A stretch of 64,000 bases of DNA from Argyresthia goedartella (taxonomy: Eukaryota > Arthropoda > Insecta > Lepidoptera > Argyresthiidae), in NCBI GenBank assembly GCA_949825045.1, contig OX463810.1, positions 31,878,201-31,942,200 of the forward strand, written 5' to 3'. The notes below the pieces were generated by a model. That model was not told where the DNA came from. It made no database searches and was given only the letters and a program-made list of their open reading frames with translations. How positions within the stretch are numbered: the stretch's first letter is position 1; each line of letters starts with the position of its first letter. Positions 45,805-57,765 of this stretch are shown here, piece after piece. The translations under genes and the position numbers were made by a program.

Positions 45805-48069
45805 ATGAAGCGCAGATACGAGCAGAAATACAGGGCAGACTGGGAACAAAACCCTGAATTCTCTGCTTGGTTGAGTAAAGATAAAAACAGTGAGAACGCT
45901 TTATGTAAAGCTTGTGGAGTGACGTTTTCAAGTAGAATTGCAACAATAAAGTCTCATGCCGAGTCGGAAAAACATCGAAAGAAAACTATACATTACAGTG
46001 GACAGTCGAAGGTAAATAAGTTAACTGAGAAAGTAATTTATTACATAACCCCTCGTCTGTGACAGTGGTCGTTTTGGGCAGATAATTGAAATGTAATTGT
46101 TATAAAAGTACCCACTGACGAAAGGATAAGGAAGGTTGCACACACGGTCATACACCGCCGCCGCCCCGTCCCGGCGGCCCCGCCGCGCGCCGCCGTGTGC
46201 ATTCTGCAACCTCCCTATCCCTTAGTCTGCATTTACCCTACTTATTTTTCCTTTCTCTTATTTATTTTTCTGTTTCAGATTGATAAAATATTTCAAAGCA
46301 AAGGCCCAGTTTCCCAGCAGATAAGAAAAGCGGAGCTCCTCTTTTGCGCTGCTCTAGCCGAACATAATATTTCGTTTCGCGCCATGGATCATCTAAGCGA
46401 ATTATTTGGTAAAATGTTTCATGATTCAGAAATCGCAAAAGGTTTTTCCAGTAAACGTACTAAATCAGCACAATTAACTTATGATGTAATGGCACCAGCA
46501 TTTGAAAAGCAATTATTGACAGACATAAAAAAAACTTCAGAATTGTCAGGTAATGGTCCAGTATTTTCCTTGATCATAGATGAAAGCACAGACATAACGA
46601 CGGAAAAACTACTTGCCGTAGCGGTTAAATTTTATTGCGTCAATGATGATAAACTCAAAACTAAATTTTTATGTTCTGTCAAGCTTTCAGGCGAAACAGC
46701 GGATGATATTTTTGATGCACTGTGTAAAAAATTAATTGATTTAAATCTAAATATCAAAGATATCATAGGTTTTGCAGCTGATACAACGAATGTAATGTTT
46801 GGTAGAAATAATAGTGTTGTTTCAAAAATTAAAAATGTTAATCCGAAATGCATTTTCGTAAAATGTGTGTGCCATTCTTGTGCTTTAGCTGTAAGTTACG
46901 CATGTAAAAAACTTCCTAGAGCCCTAGATCAAGTTGTCAAAGAAACACATAATTATTTTGGCCACAGTTCGAAACGTCAAAGACAATTTGTAGAGTTTCA
47001 AGAATTTACAGGCTCAGAACAGCATAACATTTTACGCCACTACGAGATACGTTGGTTATCTCTACATGCATGTGTCAACCGCATAGTAGAGCAATGGGAT
47101 GCACTAAGGTTATACTTTCAGCAAGAGCATTTGGTTGAGCACAATCACTCGGCATTGTTTTTACATGAAAGTTTTGAAAATAAGCAAATAAAGCTGTATT
47201 TTCTATTCTTAGATTACATTTTACCGGTTGTGAACAAACTAAATGTAATTTACCAAGGAAATTCATGTGCTGTTCACACTATTTATAGAGATATGTCTGA
47301 TATGTTTAAAACTATACTTAGCTGTTACATGAAAAGTAGCTATGTCCGAGCTACGAGTATTGAAGACGTTGACCCAAGCAGTACAGTGAATTTCGTAGAA
47401 TTAAATGACTTGTATTTGGGCGTTCAAGTTTCCAGAGAAATTATGCTGCTACGAAATCAATCACATCAGGTTGCAGTTATCAAAGATTTCCTACAAAGGT
47501 GCCAAAGTTTTTTGATTGAATTATGTACTCAACTAAAATGCAGACTGCCAATAAATGAAAGGATATTTTTCGAAATCCGTTTCATGGATCCACAAATTGC
47601 TGTATACGAAAACTTTTTCTCCATTCTAAATGTTACAGAAAAGTTCCCTAACATTGTTACAAGTGATACCCAAAAACAATTAATTGACGAAGAATATCGT
47701 CAAATTAAATATGATCAAGAAGTACAAAATTTGATGTGTGGTACTAGTACCAGTGCACTTAATTGTGAACAGTTTTGGAGTAAGTTAGGCAATATTGTTG
47801 ACAGTCTGAAAAATCCTAAATATAACAATTTGATAAATTTTGTTAAATGTATAATGTGTTTGCCTATTTCTAATGCTCACTGTGAACGAATTTTTTCCCA
47901 AGTGAATATGGTCAAAACGAAATACAGAAATAGGTTTTTATCTGATCATATTTCTTCCATATTACACGTGAAACAAGGTTTGACTGATGGCTGTATCTCA
48001 TTTGAACCCTCGACCGAGATGCTTAAATGTAACAAATTAAGCAATACTGATTATACTATTGATTTATGA
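45805..48069 (+). CDS. hAT transposase with BED-type zinc finger, intact, two exons
   Basis: Exon 1 is 45805-46011, exon 2 is 46279-48069; GTAAAT donor and TTTCAG acceptor, phase 0, 665 aa. The ATG at 45805 begins MKRRYEQKYRADWEQNPEFS. Exon 1 encodes a BED-like finger (ALCKACGVTFSSR then SHAESEKHRKK). Exon 2 shows the RNase H-like core: FSLIIDESTDITTEKLLAVA (first Asp), IIGFAADTTNVMFG, FVKCVCHSCALAVSYACKKL (insertion domain start), YEIRWLSLHACVNRIVEQWD, and near the end MCLPISNAHCERIFSQVNMV with the catalytic Glu and dimerisation region. No stop or frameshift was found, so the element may be active or recently so. Confidence 0.9.
46122..46223. repeat. GC-rich foldback in the hAT intron
   Basis: aaggataaggaaggttgca (46122-46140) faces tgcaacctccctatccctt (46205-46223), 16 of 19 bases paired. 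The centre is very GC-rich (ccgccgccgccccgtcccgg) and pairs further. About 102 bp in an otherwise AT-rich intron; perhaps a tiny MITE. Confidence 0.7.
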
Positions 48070-48587
48070 TAAATATATGTGTGTTTTATTTAGAATATTT
48101 CTCAAAATAGCCTATGAAAATGTTAGTATAATTTTGGTATAATTGATTTTTCCTCTTAGTATTTTTTAGTACTGGCAGCACATTTTGTTGGTATGTTTCT
48201 AAATTTCAAAACGGTCACACTGACGTTCTGCTATAAGGACTCAGTAACCACTGTTTAATAGAGAGAGAGGTTCGAGTGCGCTGACGCAGTCTAGCGCACT
48301 CGATAGTTATAGCTACATACGTAACACTCCTCCGGACTTAGATAAGATACTACAAAGAATGTAATAATATTTACGTGTAACTAGATGCATACATGTGAAT
48401 ATATGATACTAGCTAGGTAACTATTGCTTATAATTAACCTTAGGACGGTCTCTTAAAATTATGCTTAAACCTATATCTCTAGGTCGTATTTGACCAGACG
48501 TTTGCTCATTAGTTCCTTCTCCCCCAAAAAGTTGCGTGCTTGCACATTATGTGGTGTCAGATGTGTCATCTGACAGCGTGTGAGTCA

Positions 48588-51500
48588 CCGGTGCGCTGGT
48601 CGATGCAGTTGAAGCGGCGCGGCGGTGGCAGCGGGGGTGAGGCTTGGATGTGCAGGCGGAGGGGGTGGCGGCAGAGCTGCTGGCGACGACGAGGAGGTTG
48701 ACAAAGGCCCGTCCTGGTGAGACGACGGTGACCAGTCGTCAAAACTGTCGTCGTTGTCCAGCTCCAAGCCATCATATTGGCCTTTGTATTTTATTATTTG
48801 ATTTTTGTGTCTTTTTAAACTTATTTCTAAGCTTGGTATATAAACTAAATATATGCTTTGTCATTGCTTCTCCTTTATAATAGCCTTGATCCATGATGTG
48901 GATGTTTTATGGTAATTACATACTAATACAGTTTCATTTGGCGCAAAGCTTACATTTCTTGTACCTTTATATGTATTACACTGTGAGCACTGTTTGATTC
49001 GGACAATTTCTTGCAATGTATCTCTCGATATTGACGATGATGATTGGTGGTGTGGATTTAATAAATCTAATCTAGACTTTAATGACCTGCCCAGCATTAT
49101 TTGTGCCGGTGATAACTCTGTCGTTGAGTGTTTTGAGTTTCTGTAGTCTAATAGGAAATCCCTGAGTTTAAATTGCATATCCTTTTTTGTTGATGATGAA
49201 GCCATGATACTTTTAATACCTTTTTTAATTATTTTGACGTATATTTCAGCCTGTCCATTGCTTGATGGAGAATAGGTGGGCGTTGTAACATACGTGATAC
49301 CGTTCTCTTTACAAAATGACTTAAATTCTGATGACACAAAAGCGGTACCATTGTCAGATACTATTGTTTCCATTAATCCAAAATGTGATATAAGTTCGTG
49401 TAACTTGTCTATCACTGCTGTTGAGGTACAACAACTCATGTCAAAACATTCCACCCATTTGGAGTAAGCATCCACAATGACTAAGTACGTTTTTGCATTT
49501 TAGGGCCGAGGAAGTCAATGTGAATGCGTTGCCATGGCTTGTCTGGCAACGGCCAGGGTGTGAGGGGTACCCGGGGTGGCGCCGACCTAAGCGTTTGGCA
49601 TATTGAGCAGTCTGCTATGAAAACTTCAATCTCCTTGTCTATATTGGGCCACCAAAATCGACCCCTGGCTTCACATTTGGTTTTAATTATTCCTAAATGA
49701 GACCTATGTAGTTCACTTAATACCGTATGTCTCAACTGATTTGGAATAATCAATTTATGTCCTCTCATGAGGCAGCCGTTTTCCAGAGATATTTCATATC
49801 TGCAATTGTAATATGGCTTTAAAGTTTGGTCACAGTGTTCGGCCAGCCAAACATAACAAAGTTGCAAACTTGTTTCATAAGTATATCTTTGTTTGTTTGC
49901 TCACGCACATCATCGAGTTGTAACGGTAAATTATTTGATGTTATGTGATTTATGAACTGCGCCCTATCACGGTCAGCTGATGCATTGGCCCCTCCCACTC
50001 CCACTGAGTTTGTATCTGAATCGGTTACTCCCGCTCTGCTAAAGAAATCTGCGCAGTTTTTTTCGCTTCGAACGTATTCTATTGTGAAGTTGTAAGCAGA
50101 CAGAAATATCGCGTATCTTTGTAATCTATTTGCTGACACCTCTGGGACACCTTTGTTCGGACTGAAAATTGACAGTAAGGGTTTATGATCCGTGCGAAGG
50201 ATGAAGGGCACATCTCGTCCATACAAGTACTGATGGTAGCGTTTAACTCCAAAAATTATAGCCGTAGCTTCCTTTTGAATCTGGCTGTAATTTTTTTCAG
50301 CCGAAGAAAGGACACGCGATGCATATGAAATCGGTCTTTCCCTGTCATTCTCTAACTGAGACAAAACTGCCCCGAGACCTGACGGTGATGCATCTACAGT
50401 TAAAATGAGAGTGGCATTCTGATCAAAATGAGTCAGCACTCTATCAGATGCCATCTCTTTCTTAATTTCGATAAAAGCATCTTCATGTTCTTGAGACCAA
50501 TTCCATTTTGCGTTTTTGAGCAATAGACTGTAAAACGGGGCCAATACGGTGGACGCAGACGGCACAAAACTCCTGTAATAATTTACTAAGCCAAGAAATG
50601 ATTGTAATTGAGTTACATTTTCCGGATTTTTGGCATTTACAATAGCATTTACCTTTTCTGGCGACTTATGCAAGCCATTTTTGTCGATTATAAAACCCAA
50701 ATAAGATATCGACTCTTGGAAAAAACTGCATTTTTCCTTCCTTAAAACAAGTCCTGCCTCACGAAATTTTTCAAGTACTGTTTGGAGACGATTTAAATGT
50801 TCTTGTCTATTACAACCTGTTATAAAGACATCATCCTGATAAGTCAATACTCCTTCTATACCCGTCAAAGTATTTTCTATTGATCTTTGAAAGATAGCAC
50901 TAGCACTAGACAGCCCGTATATCAATCGCGTGTACTGGAATAGCCCTTTGTGAGTGTTAATGCATGTGAGTGGTTGTGCATCCTCAGATAACAAAAGCTG
51001 CATGCAGGCATTAGCCGAGTGACTGGTATATCCACACACGCTGCAATGGATGTTGCCCCGGTTTTGTTGCTGTCTTGTAGCAATACGGTTCACGTTTGCA
51101 GCTTCCTCTTGAAGTGGGTGCATATATCCTCTTGTCGTCCCTGGAGTCACAAGTCGTGCTGCAGCGCGGGCGCAGCGAAGTCCCTGGGCGATATCTAGTG
51201 CTTTTGCCAAAGTGAGGGTAGATGCATCTTCCGTGAATAACTTGTCGCGGGCAGGTCCCGGCTCCATGCCGAGCACGAATCGGTCTCGGAGCGTCTCATC
51301 CAATGATGTGAATTTGCAATGGGTAGCTAAGCTCCTAACGCGAGCAGCCCACTCATTTAATTCTTCACCAAGCGTCTGGAGTGCAGCATGGAACATATGA
51401 CGCTCACCGATTATACACTTCCGCGGGACAAAGTGGTCATCCAGCAATTTCAAAACTTCTTTGTAAGTTAGCGAACTGATGTCCTTTGGATGTGAAAGGT

Positions 51501-51690
51501 CACGTACTAGCTAGTACGTAACCTCAGCGAGTGCACTGAGCAGTATAGCACGTCGTCTTACTTGTGATTTTTCATCATCGAGCAACTCATTTGCCATGCA
51601 CCACTGTTGAAAACGTTCTTTGAACACTAACCAGTCCTGTGATTCATGATTGAATATTGGTAAAGATCCAATTAGCGACGAGTTTGACAT
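48588..51690 (-). pseudogene. gag-pol of gypsy-type element, protease and RT start deleted
   Basis: ATG at 51690 (MSNSSLIGSLPIFNHESQDW). gag has one TAG at 51511-51513 inside a near-perfect palindrome, then continues in frame to a zinc knuckle CSVCGYTSHSANAC. The frame passes directly from the knuckle into RT palm sequence (GLFQYTRLIYGLSSASAIFQ, YQDD), so protease and the first RT motifs are lost by an in-frame deletion. RNase H follows (LILTVDASPSGLGAVL, RPISYASRVLS, LRTDHKPLLSIF). A shift near 49850 leads to the integrase zinc finger (HRSHLGIIKTK, CSICQ) and another near 49490 to the core (DAYSKWVECF, VSDNGTAFVSS, GQAEIYVKIIKKG). The C-terminal tail with a Pro/Ser-rich end reaches about 48588. 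Movement would need proteins from other copies. Confidence 0.88.
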
Positions 51691-51742
51691 AGTGGCGGTT
51701 TATTTGCACGCTAAAGTATTTATTTTTGATCCGAGTCTACAC

Positions 51743-51874
51743 TGTTAAGTATGTGGGAAATGACAACACAACGTTCTGCTATAAGGGCTCAGTAACCACT
51801 GTTTAATAGAGAGAGAGGTTCGAGTGCGCTGACGCAGTCTAGCGCACTCGATAGTTATAGCTACATACGTAACA
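51743..51874 (-). repeat. Right (5') LTR, 132 bp
   Basis: Intact LTR with tgttaag...cgtaaca ends (TG...CA on the minus strand). The same 10-bp stem as in the left LTR is present. Immediately internal (minus strand) lies gtgtagactcggatc, in primer-binding-site position; the matching tRNA was not identified. Confidence 0.93.
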
Positions 51875-51902
51875 AGAAGATATGAACGTGTTTCTCAAAT
51901 GA

Positions 51903-52397
51903 ATTGCATAATTTACTCTGCTTCTTTAACTGTAAGTTCATATTTCTTTCCCAATTTCCCCTCTCTGCCTAACCTATCAAAGTCATTCAATTTAAGTTTT
52001 TCCTATACAATAACCATTCAGACCTCTAATTACGCCAACACTACTGACTATACATTCATCTTCAAAAATCCTAAAGTAATGAATAGTTGCTTACCCCTGC
52101 CTTCGTTCATCGGTGCCCCGGCGATACCCGGCGAACATGTCCAGCGCTCGCGTATTGCGAATACCCTCAACTTCATCATTTAAACGCCGCCGCCACGCGA
52201 GCCTCTCGCCTGCCTCGACACACTTCCAGCTCAACAAAGTTTACCAGTTTTAGTTGTTTTAACTCGTCTTAAATTTTATTCTGTGCATGTGCATCCCACA
52301 AAACACGAACATTTAACGTTATTTAACATCGGAGTTACCTTCGTTTATTCTATCGATCAGTTCATATCCATCGTTTACAATCCAAACAAAATTAAAA
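51903..52397 (+). other. Spacer between ORF1 and ORF2 of Jockey B
   Basis: No conserved domain. Some frames are open, but stops occur in all three. It may include decayed ORF2 start sequence. Confidence 0.45.
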
Positions 52398-53969
52398 GTG
52401 AATAACTTAAGTTTTTACTATCAAGACGTTCGTGGTTTGAGAAGCAAACTACATAATTTCTATCAGAGTATAGCTATTAACGACTATGCCTTAATAATTG
52501 CAGTGGAGAGCTGGTTGCGTGAGGGCATCCTAGATTCAGAAATATGTAACGATAGGTATGATGTGTTTCGCAGTGACCGTCAACATAAGTCGTTGGGTGG
52601 TGGTATTTTGGTATTAGTCAAAAAACATCTCCACGCCTCGGAGCGCCCAGACTTGTGTTATGGGTCTGTTGATAGTATGTGGATAACAATACCTCGTAAC
52701 GCATTAAACTGCCACGGAGGCGTTGACTCGCAAAGTACATGCGATTTGCACATAGGAACCGTGTATGTACCCCCAATTTCCTGTGACGAAAATGCGCCAA
52801 AATTAATAAGTGATTTTATCAACTCGATGACGTGTGCTACCACAAAAACGCCTTCTGATATGTTTTTATTGGCAGGTGATATTAATTCTCATTTCGTATC
52901 GTGGGATCGTTCCCCATATGGGTATACTATCCACAGAGAAACTAAATCAGACTTGATAGAGGCCACGACGGAGTTTCTGAATATGACCGAACTGATGGGA
53001 CTTGCTCAATACAACTTCACGTGTAATTCCTGCGGCAACACACTCGACCTAATTTTTTCAAACCTAATTCTTGATTGGCGTGAGTGTGTCCAGCCACTTA
53101 GCAAAATAGACGTATTCCATCCACCACTTGAATTATTAATTAATGAGCTAAGCTCGCGTCCATTACGCACCCAACCTCGCGTATTGCGGAAATTTCACAA
53201 AGGCGAATACAAATTATTAAACGAAGAGTTGTCACAATATAACTGGCATCAATTACTACACACTGGCTCAGTCGATGATGCAGTTGATTGTTTTTACAAG
53301 ATTCTGGAAGTACTAATGTCTAAACATATACCCACTATCAAGACTTCGTCCCGATATCATTATCCAAAGTGGTACACCCCCGCATGATTAGCCTCAATTC
53401 ATCAATAGCCTCAAAGAAAAACACAGATTGCATAACTTATGGAAAAAATATAGAAACCCGCTAGACTACTCCGCTTTTTCATTAACACGTTCCTGTGAAC
53501 AACGACATTGTACGTCACTTCTTGGTAGTCACGTTGTGGCACACCGTACTACGACGCCCAACAAACATCGTCATTTTTATGCACAGCGTTATAGTACGGC
53601 GTCTTGCCATAGTACCGACTAAGAGTTCTGTTTCTGTGCTATGGCACATCAAATTCTCAAAACTCTAGTGCTACACCGCATCTTAATTTTGAACTTATTT
53701 GAATTCTCCCCACCCTGGAACAATGTACCTACTTTGTTTACGCACAACGTCGCTGTACGTCGTGTGTCGGTAAGTTGTCCTTGGATTCACTCAGCCTGTG
53801 CGCATCGCAAGAGAAGCGCGTGTGTTTCTTCCTGTCGTCAGGTGTTCGCATCGAATATCAAATGAAATCGTAAGTAGTGTTCTGTTAAATATAAATTACA
53901 TACATTATATAAAACGTGTTACCGTGAAAGTATTTTTAAACAATCTTTTTGTATTCTACGTCTTTTTAG

Positions 53970-56588
53970 ATGGATAAAAACAAGCAAAAGCAGCCGAAAT
54001 CTTCTATGACAATCTTCGAGTCCTCTTCTTCATCCCGGGGAACAACTCCAGACCCTTTCGAAGACGACGGAGAACATGGCTCGGATTGCGATTATGACCC
54101 ACTTTATGAAGAAGAAGATGACAGCTCATGTAAGTTGAGTTTATCCCAACGCAAACTGCATAAAAAGTCATCAACGGTTGGAAAAAAGTTTACACCTGCC
54201 AACTTTAAACCTGACAGTGGATCCTCATCAGATACCACATCTGAGGATTCCCTTGATAACACTGATGATTCAGACTGTTCAAGTTCTCAAAGCATTTTTG
54301 ACACTCAAAAAAGAAAGAAATGCAGTACAAGCAAACAACCCATGAGTAAAAAAAATAAGACAAGTCTAAAACAATCAGTTTGTGATCTAGATAGCATTGC
54401 CAATATGTCGATAGACTCTGAAGTGTTGCGAAAAAATGTAGGAGACGGTATTTTGGGGGATACCTTTTCACTCGACAACCTTGAAGATATAGGATACCAA
54501 TCGCCGATACTCTTGCATAACTCCAAAAGTAGGAAAGATAATGCTAAACCACAAGCCCAAGATCTAGATCCACAAGAAAATATGCAGCCGTCTTCGCTAT
54601 CTTTAACTCCAACACCACATGCAAAGTTGTCTTCGCCATCCATACTCCTAATGCAACCTACGCCACATCTGCAATCGCCTATGCCATCCTCGGCCCTTAC
54701 ACAACAAGCCCAGGCGTCTTCGTCAACCGTGAACCCAACAACATACATGCAGCTGCATTCTCCATGCTCAAATCACGAACAGCTACCTGCACAATGCTTA
54801 GGCCCAACAGCGCAGTTGCCAAATACACTACCACTTTCTCCGTGCCTGGTCCAAGAACAGCCATCTTCGTTATCTTCCGACCTGACTTCGCACGTGCTGC
54901 CACTGCCACGACAACACTTGGAGCCTGCTGAACCCTGTATACCAAATCCTGAAAGTGGTAATGACGATGTTGGAGCATATCAACGACGCCCAAGAAACTT
55001 TAGTCCTCAGCCAACTCAAGAATGGGAAAACACAACTTCAGACATTCCTAACTTTGACTTCGATGAAGCGTCAACTGGTGTCCAGTTTGAGATCACACAA
55101 AATATGTCACCATTAGACATTTTTAACAAATTAATTCCACCTCACATTCTGGAGTACATTATTACAAAGACCAATGAATATGGAAAGGCATTGTGCTCCT
55201 CAAATGCGCGACGCACACGAAACAATCCACAGCGTCAATTAAAGTACAGAGACGTAGATAGTGACGAAATGAAGAAATTCTTGGGATTATGTTTACTCAT
55301 GGGACAAGTAAATATTCCTCAAAAACGAAAACTGTTTACATACAGTGAGGTTTTATATTATCATCCCATTTTCCAATACGCTATGTCAGCGCGCAGATTC
55401 GAACAAATACTAAGATGTTTGTGTGTATCCGAACTCAATTCAAAAGGAAAAGATAAAATCGTCTATTTCATTGATCTAATGACCAAGAATTTCAGGGACT
55501 GTTATATACCTGATAAAGAACTTTCTTTGGATGAATCGATGCTATTATTCAGAGGTCGCCTGTCATTCAGACAATATATAAAAAGCAAAAAAGCCAAGTG
55601 TGGGATCAAGTTTTATGAACTTACAACTTCGGATGGGTTTGTCCTTAACATAATCATGTACGCTGGAAAAGATCAAGATCATGAAAATACAAAAGGGAAA
55701 AAAACAGAAAAGATCGTAATGCGTCTCATGAAGCATTACTTATTCAAAGGCTATTGGCTTTTCATGGATAATTACTACAATTCTGTGGAACTTTCCCAAA
55801 AACTTGTCGATCTAAAGACTCATGTAACTGGAACCCTCAGAACCAATAGAAAAGGTAATCCCATAGAGATCACCAAGAAAAAACTGAAAAAAGGCCAGCA
55901 TGTATGGGTTCGTAAAAACAAGGTTTACGTATCTAAATGGGTTGACAAAAGACCTGTTTTAATGATTACGACGTTAAAACATCCCAAAATTACCAGTTTG
56001 ATTGACAGACATGGAAATGTACGTGAAAAGCCAGAAGAAGTAGATATTTATAATAAATATATGTCGGGAATTGATAGAAAAGACCAGATGGTCTCATATT
56101 ATTCTTCCCCTAGAAAATCACTGCGCTGGTATAAGAAAGTGTTTTTCCATATATTTGACCTTTCCGTGTGGAATTATTTTCACATTTACAGAAAGCATTT
56201 GAAAAGCGGTGATAAACGTTATGATTTTCTCAGTTTTAGAGAAAGTTTGATACGATCACTTTTACACATATCACCTGATATGAAGCCCAATATGTTGATG
56301 CCACTGTAGAACAAACACGACAATAGAATGAGAGAATGGCCCGGTACATTGCCGTCTACTCAGACGCCGTCTACGAGTACTGGCAACATTGAAAATAATA
56401 CTATTAAAGGCCACTGGCCTGAAAAAATTCCACTAAAAGCTGGAACAAAGAAAACCAAAAATTACATGAAATGTAAAATGTGTGCTAAAAAGAAATTGAG
56501 AAGAGAGACAGGCCTTCGGTGCAAGGGCTGTCCCGAAAAACCAGCACTTTGTGCAATTTGCTTTGAAGAGTGGCATATTGAAGACTGA
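53970..56588 (+). pseudogene. piggyBac transposase, one stop before the Cys-rich domain
   Basis: The ATG at 53970 sits directly after a TCTTTTTAG acceptor, so a 5' UTR intron (from a GTAAGTAG donor near 53870) is likely. The first 380 residues are acidic and then Pro/Ser/Gln-rich, an unusually long tail. The DDE_Tnp_1_7 core follows: ELSLDESMLLFRG (first Asp), GYWLFMDNYYNSVELSQ (second Asp), YMSGIDRKDQM (third Asp group), SLRWYKKVFFHIFDLSVWNY. A TAG at 56307 ends 779 codons. The same frame continues without another stop to 56588 and encodes the zinc-binding end (CKMCAKKKLRRETGLRCKGC, ALCAICFEEWH). That tail normally binds the transposon ends, so this copy is impaired unless the stop is read through. 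Confidence 0.88.
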
Positions 56589-57172
56589 TTTTTGTTGTTT
56601 AATTTTATCTAGATAACTGCCTGATGCCGTGCTATTAATTAAGTCTATTTACTTAATTGTTACTACTATTCCAGAGATATTTAATTCCAGTGAGGCATTT
56701 ATAGCCATAAGTATAGTCTGGGTCTATAAGTACCCAATATAATTTTCCTTGTTAAGATGACAGTTCCTACTACTCTATTATTTTTAGAAGTTTATGTAAA
56801 GTAATGAACCAAAACTACAAAAAGTGATTTTTATTACATAATTTAGTTCAACTGAGTGATTGCTATTGTATCCAGATACATTTGATTATAATAATTGTGA
56901 ATCTTATCTGCAGTCACTCCATGATTATTATGGTTAATAAAGAAGTGACTTTTTAGTTTAAATTTTTCCATTGTTAGAACGCTATTGTTGCTTTGTTGTG
57001 AACAACGTACCCTATTTGTAAAAGTTATCTAACTAAGGCAGATTTACAAAGTAGTGTTTTGAATCTGATCTCTGAGACTGAATTAATGATTATAAAGAAA
57101 ATAAATGTATGTACAAAGAACTAAAAAAAAATCGTTTTATTTAATCTAATTAGGTACCTCCCTGCTTTTTTA
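56589..57172 (+). other. piggyBac 3' untranslated and subterminal region
   Basis: AT-rich, no frame of note. AATAAA-like signals occur near 56935-56942 (ttaataaagaag) and 57099 (aaaataaatg). Confidence 0.5.
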
Positions 57173-57545
57173 CGTCGACGTTAAACGTTGTTAGCGGCTA
57201 TGTATATTTTTGACCACGCTGTACAGGACAGGCGTCTTTATCCGTCTACGTTATTATGCGTTGTTAGAAGCTATGTATATTTTTGTATTAACTGCACAGC
57301 ACAGGCGTCTATATACGTCGACGTAATTAAACGGTGTTAGCAGCTATGTATATTTTTGTCTATGCTGTACAGCACAAGCGTCTATATACGTCGACGTTTT
57401 TATACGTTGTTAGCGGCTGTGTATATTTTTGTCTACGCTGGACAGCACAGGCGTCTATATACGTCTACGTTATTATACGGTGTTAGCGGTTGCGTACCTT
57501 TATGTCTATCCTGTACAGCACAGGCGTCTTTATACGTCGACGCCT
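57173..57545 (+). repeat. 73-bp tandem repeat in the piggyBac right end
   Basis: About five units start at 57173, 57243, 57316, 57389, 57462 and a partial one at 57535. Each has cgt(c/t)(g/t)acgt, gttagcggctatgtatattt and cagcacaggcgtct. Units are 70-73 bp and about 85-90% alike by eye. Confidence 0.9.
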
Positions 57546-57765
57546 TAGGACGTCAGTGCACTATATCGTAGCTCTCATTTTGCTAGCTATTTGCACAACG
57601 TCACTAGACGCCGATCCCATTTGTATGAGAACAATATGTGCATCGCCGCATAGCACTTCGATATTGACATGTTAACGTGAACGTGTTAATAAGATCCAGA
57701 ACTAAAGCACTATAAATCGAATGTCTTGAGCAATACCTGTTGCGATGTCAAAATTCTATAAAAAA

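Larger units (their letters stand above)
45386..48222 (+). mobile_element. hAT-superfamily DNA transposon, 2837 bp, inside an LTR
   Basis: The ends are cagtgtgaccgtttt and its inverted partner aaaacggtcacactg. The 8-bp duplication acgttctg flanks it (45378-45385, 48223-48230), as hAT elements make. Carries one spliced, intact transposase gene. Confidence 0.95.
45350..48326 (-). repeat. Left (3') LTR, split by the hAT element
   Basis: Pieces 45350-45385 and 48231-48326 add up to 132 bp once the hAT and one 8-bp duplicate are removed. It contains a perfect 10-bp stem, cgagtgcgct paired with agcgcactcg. Confidence 0.93.
45350..51874 (-). mobile_element. Ty3/gypsy-type LTR retrotransposon, young, internally deleted
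   Basis: The LTR start tgttaagtatgtgggaaatg is at 45350 and again at 51743. The LTRs are 132 bp (left one interrupted by the hAT) and differ at one base (48239 a, g in the right copy). The 5-bp duplication agaag lies at 45345-45349 and 51875-51879. Coding order on the minus strand is gag, zinc knuckle, RT/RNase H, integrase. Protease and the start of RT are deleted. Confidence 0.93.
41815..51902 (+). pseudogene. Jockey B ORF1 (PHD finger, coiled coil, FP-like domain), interrupted twice
   Basis: Pieces are 41815-41904, 44334-45349 and 51880-51902. Joining across the mariner (dropping one TA) gives CSKCNGL-FHYPTCTNI, rebuilding a PHD finger that continues to WKCSTC. A coiled-coil region (LDDMRSELNALTAKI to about LLEKEHKRSQ) and an RNA-binding FP-like domain (LIGVPETPNEVLPLVLMNIA, KFVWVKNCCIYARKDI) follow. 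Joining across the LTR element gives TVE-DMNVFLK and a TGA at 51900. An in-frame TAA at 44577 and a frameshift near 45138 are extra lesions. The domain order equals that of the fragment at 10838. Confidence 0.8.
53486..57685 (+). mobile_element. piggyBac-type DNA transposon, 4200 bp
   Basis: TTAA at both ends (53482-53485 and 57686-57689). Left end cacgttcctgtgaac and the reverse complement of the right end cacgttcacgttaac are similar inverted tips. Excision restores the Jockey B frame. The transposase gene is at 53970; the right part holds a 73-bp tandem repeat. Confidence 0.88.

Noticed and set aside
54205..54993. Several minus-strand frames over the N-terminal part of piggyBac
   Set aside because: Antisense of low-complexity transposase sequence; no domain or splice support.
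57173..57545. Regular repeats resembling a CRISPR-like array
   Set aside because: Whole 73-bp units are repeated with no unique spacers, within a piggyBac element of an animal genome.
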